Source of the DNA: Kaistia adipata DSM 17808
Lineage (GTDB): Bacteria; Pseudomonadota; Alphaproteobacteria; Rhizobiales; Kaistiaceae
Assembly: GCF_000423225.1 (NCBI RefSeq)
Contig: NZ_AUHO01000011.1
Coordinates: 62,001-126,000, forward strand
Reading direction: 5' to 3'
DNA: 64,000 nt
Shown here: piece by piece, positions 62,523 through 64,000 of the stretch
How the letters are laid out: each line of letters begins with the position of its first letter
Numbering within the stretch: position 1 is the first letter of the stretch
Notes under the pieces: model-generated
Database searches by the model: none
Told to the model about the DNA's origin: nothing
The model's input: the letters and a program-made list of their open reading frames with translations, nothing else
Made by a program: the position numbers and the translations under genes

Positions 62523-62729
62523 TCAGCCCTCGTCCACAACGCGGACGAGGTGAGCCACCTTGGCGATCATGCCGCGAACCGCAGGGGTGTCCTGCAGCGT
62601 CGAACGGCGACGGATCCGGTTGAGGCCGAGGCCGATCAGCGTTGCACGCTGATCAGCCGGACGGCGGATCGGGCTGCCGGTCTGCTCGACGGTAACCGTC
62701 TTGGCGGCGCCTTCAGATTTCTTGGCCAT
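62523..62729 (-). CDS. rpmD: 50S ribosomal protein L30
   Basis: A 68-residue protein with [28 protein letters not shown], the typical L30 core, and a short C-terminal [18 protein letters not shown]. It lies 29 nt after rpsE and 19 nt before rplO in the usual order. Confidence 0.96.
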   Translation of the reverse strand: MAKKSEGAAKTVTVEQTGSPIRRPADQRATLIGLGLNRIRRRSTLQDTPAVRGMIAKVAHLVRVVDEG

Positions 62730-62758
62730 TTGGTCAAATCCTCGAATTCAATCGGCGC

Positions 62759-63304
62759 TCACGCCTCGGCGGAAGCTTCGGCTTCGCCGCCACGACGGGC
62801 CTGCAGAACCGAAACCTTGAGGCCGCGACGGGCCGCGACCGAACGCGGGCTGTCCTCGGCGCCGAGCGCGGCGAAGGTCGCACGCACCATGTTGTACGGG
62901 TTCGACGAACCCATCGACTTGGCGACGACGTCCTGCACGCCGAGGGTCTCGAACACGGCGCGCATCGGACCGCCGGCGATGATGCCGGTACCCGCAGGCG
63001 CAGCGCGCAGGAAGACCTTGCCGGCGCCATGGCGACCGAAAACGTCATGGTGAAGGGTACGGCCCTCGCGGAGCGGAACCCGAACCAGGCTGCGCTTCGC
63101 GGCTTCCGTCGCCTTGCGGATCGCCTCAGGCACTTCACGCGCCTTGCCGTGTCCAAAACCGACCCGGCCCTTCTGGTCGCCGACGACGACGAGGGCGGCG
63201 AAACCGAACCGCCGTCCGCCCTTCACCACCTTCGCGACGCGATTGATGTGAACGAGCTTGTCGACGAATTCGCTGTCGCGCTCTTCCCGCTGCTCTCTGG
63301 CCAT
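62759..63304 (-). CDS. rpsE: 30S ribosomal protein S5
   Basis: A 181-residue small-subunit protein. It has [41 protein letters not shown] (about 18-58), the double-stranded RNA-binding domain, and [25 protein letters not shown] plus [16 protein letters not shown] of the C domain. Complete and standard. The last about 15 residues are Glu/Ala-rich. ATG 63304 follows AACGA-type purines; the in-frame ATG at 63316 adds four residues. Confidence 0.97.
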   Translation of the reverse strand: MAREQREERDSEFVDKLVHINRVAKVVKGGRRFGFAALVVVGDQKGRVGFGHGKAREVPEAIRKATEAAKRSLVRVPLREGRTLHHDVFGRHGAGKVFLRAAPAGTGIIAGGPMRAVFETLGVQDVVAKSMGSSNPYNMVRATFAALGAEDSPRSVAARRGLKVSVLQARRGGEAEASAEA

Positions 63305-63351
63305 CGAAAGATCCAATCGTCCTGTGTTTCGTGATGACGCGCCTCAGCGCA

Positions 63352-63708
63352 TCAGAAGTCCAGACCGCCCTCGCGAGCGCCGTCAGCCAGCGCCTTCACG
63401 CGGCCATGAAAAAGGTAGCCGCCGCGGTCGAAGATGACCTGGCTGACGCCAGCGGCCTTGGCACGCTCGGCGACGAGCTTGCCAACCGCTTCGGCGGCTG
63501 CCTTGTCGGCACCCGTCTTGAGCGACGAGCGGAGATCCTTCTCGAGCGTCGAGGCCGACGCGAGCGTGCGGCCCTCGGCATCGTCGATCACCTGGGCGTA
63601 GATATGCTCCGACGAGCGGTAGACGCTCAACCGGGGCCGTCCGTTCGCCACCTTGCGGAGCGCACGGCGGACGCGCGCAGCGCGGCGTTCCTGCTGAATA
63701 TTGGCCAT
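63352..63708 (-). CDS. rplR: 50S ribosomal protein L18
   Basis: A 118-residue 5S-rRNA-binding protein. It has [44 protein letters not shown] and the C-terminal [36 protein letters not shown], both diagnostic. It lies 11 nt after rplF and 47 nt before rpsE. Confidence 0.97.
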   Translation of the reverse strand: MANIQQERRAARVRRALRKVANGRPRLSVYRSSEHIYAQVIDDAEGRTLASASTLEKDLRSSLKTGADKAAAEAVGKLVAERAKAAGVSQVIFDRGGYLFHGRVKALADGAREGGLDF

Positions 63709-63719
63709 GACCGTCTCCG

Positions 63720-64000
63720 TTACTTCTTCTTACCTTCCTTGCGGAAGATCGTTTCGGTGGCGTACTTAACGCCCTTGCCCTTGTAGGGCTCGGGGCTGCG
63801 ATACTCGCGAATCTCGGCCGCAACCTGGCCGACCTTCTGCTTGTCGATGCCCGAAACGATGATCTCAACCGGACGCGGGGTCTGGATCGAGATGCCCTCG
63901 GGGATCGCGTAGATCACATCGTGGCTGTAGCCAAGAGCGAGCTGCAGGTTCGAACCCTGGACGGCGGCGCGGTAACCCACGCCGTTGATTTCGAGCTTCT
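63720..64000 (-). CDS. rplF: 50S ribosomal protein L6 (N-terminus outside window)
   Basis: The C-terminal part of L6; the gene runs off the right edge, so about 93 codons are visible. The frame reads [13 protein letters not shown], then [17 protein letters not shown] and [30 protein letters not shown], the highly conserved C-terminal domain of L6, ending in a lysine-rich FRKEGKKK. The order L6-L18-S5 is standard. Confidence 0.96.
   Translation of the reverse strand, partial: KLEINGVGYRAAVQGSNLQLALGYSHDVIYAIPEGISIQTPRPVEIIVSGIDKQKVGQVAAEIREYRSPEPYKGKGVKYATETIFRKEGKKK

Overview
The window is 64 kb of a high-GC chromosome from an alphaproteobacterium, most likely of the order Hyphomicrobiales (Rhizobiales). 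The evidence is the gene content (class II DAHP synthase, EipB/DUF1849, DUF1489, DUF992, DUF2059, an ATP12-type F1 chaperone, a phasin beside clpS-clpA) and the ribosomal order rplF-rplR-rpsE-rpmD-rplO-secY-adk-rpsM-rpsK-rpoA-rplQ followed by a Do-type protease. No genus can be fixed from sequence alone. It is mostly core chromosome. No insertion sequence, prophage, integrase, CRISPR array or plasmid gene was found. The accessory signal lies in small dispersed repeats and in a few regulator-target modules.

Layout. 0-6 kb: edge-truncated TetR regulator divergent from an MFS transporter, DUF992 exported protein, GFA-family protein, DAHP synthase, LssY-like protein. 5-7 kb: MmyB-type XRE regulator divergent from a membrane protein and a SnoaL-like protein, with a 17-bp palindrome between them. 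7-13.8 kb: AlkA glycosylase, glutathione reductase, DUF2059, rpiA, gph, eipB, RidA, glycerophosphodiesterase. 13.8-19.3 kb: two tandem palindromic repeats, a FemAB/GNAT-like protein with an LTA-synthase-like enzyme, a HIT protein, then an AhpD-like gene behind a textbook ECF41 promoter and the ECF41 sigma factor itself. 19.3-26.5 kb: clpA, clpS, phasin, D,D-carboxypeptidase with SPOR domain, membrane-anchored J protein, panC. 26.5-35.2 kb: DUF1489, small membrane protein, DUF599, DUF3253, YdcF, aldo/keto reductase, diguanylate cyclase, a sugar aminotransferase/dehydrogenase pair, mgtE. 35.3-44.4 kb: tRNA-Leu(GAG), lipB, acylphosphatase, HAD phosphatase, GT21-like glycosyltransferase, and pccA and pccB flanking folP-folB-folK. 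44.4-57 kb: ATP12 chaperone, RluC/D-type pseudouridine synthase, crcB behind a fluoride riboswitch, LdhA-like dehydrogenase, AAA ATPase, glutathione-dependent formaldehyde dehydrogenase, deoxyribosyltransferase-like protein, GST, choloylglycine-hydrolase-family protein, rarA, Do protease, unknown membrane protein. 57-64 kb: rplQ, rpoA, rpsK, rpsM, adk, secY, rplO, rpmD, rpsE, rplR and the C-terminal part of rplF, all on the minus strand.

How it fits together. The ribosomal block gives translation, the translocon and the RNA polymerase alpha subunit. clpS/clpA form an N-end-rule protease front end. folP-B-K make dihydropteroate. pccA/pccB form a propionyl-CoA carboxylase. Glutathione reductase, glutathione-dependent formaldehyde dehydrogenase, GST and a GFA-family protein point to active glutathione and formaldehyde chemistry. 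EipB, the SPOR carboxypeptidase, the LTA-synthase-like enzyme, the Do protease and the sugar genes serve the envelope.

Most notable signals: (1) a composite dispersed repeat (6836-6936, 17176-17279, 26471-26518, 28446-28469) with a hairpin showing compensatory changes and a conserved ~50-nt box, usually between convergent genes; (2) a fluoride riboswitch before crcB; (3) a complete ECF41 sigma/promoter/target module; (4) a palindromic operator in the XRE-MmyB divergon; (5) REPIN-like inverted repeats present in both orientations.
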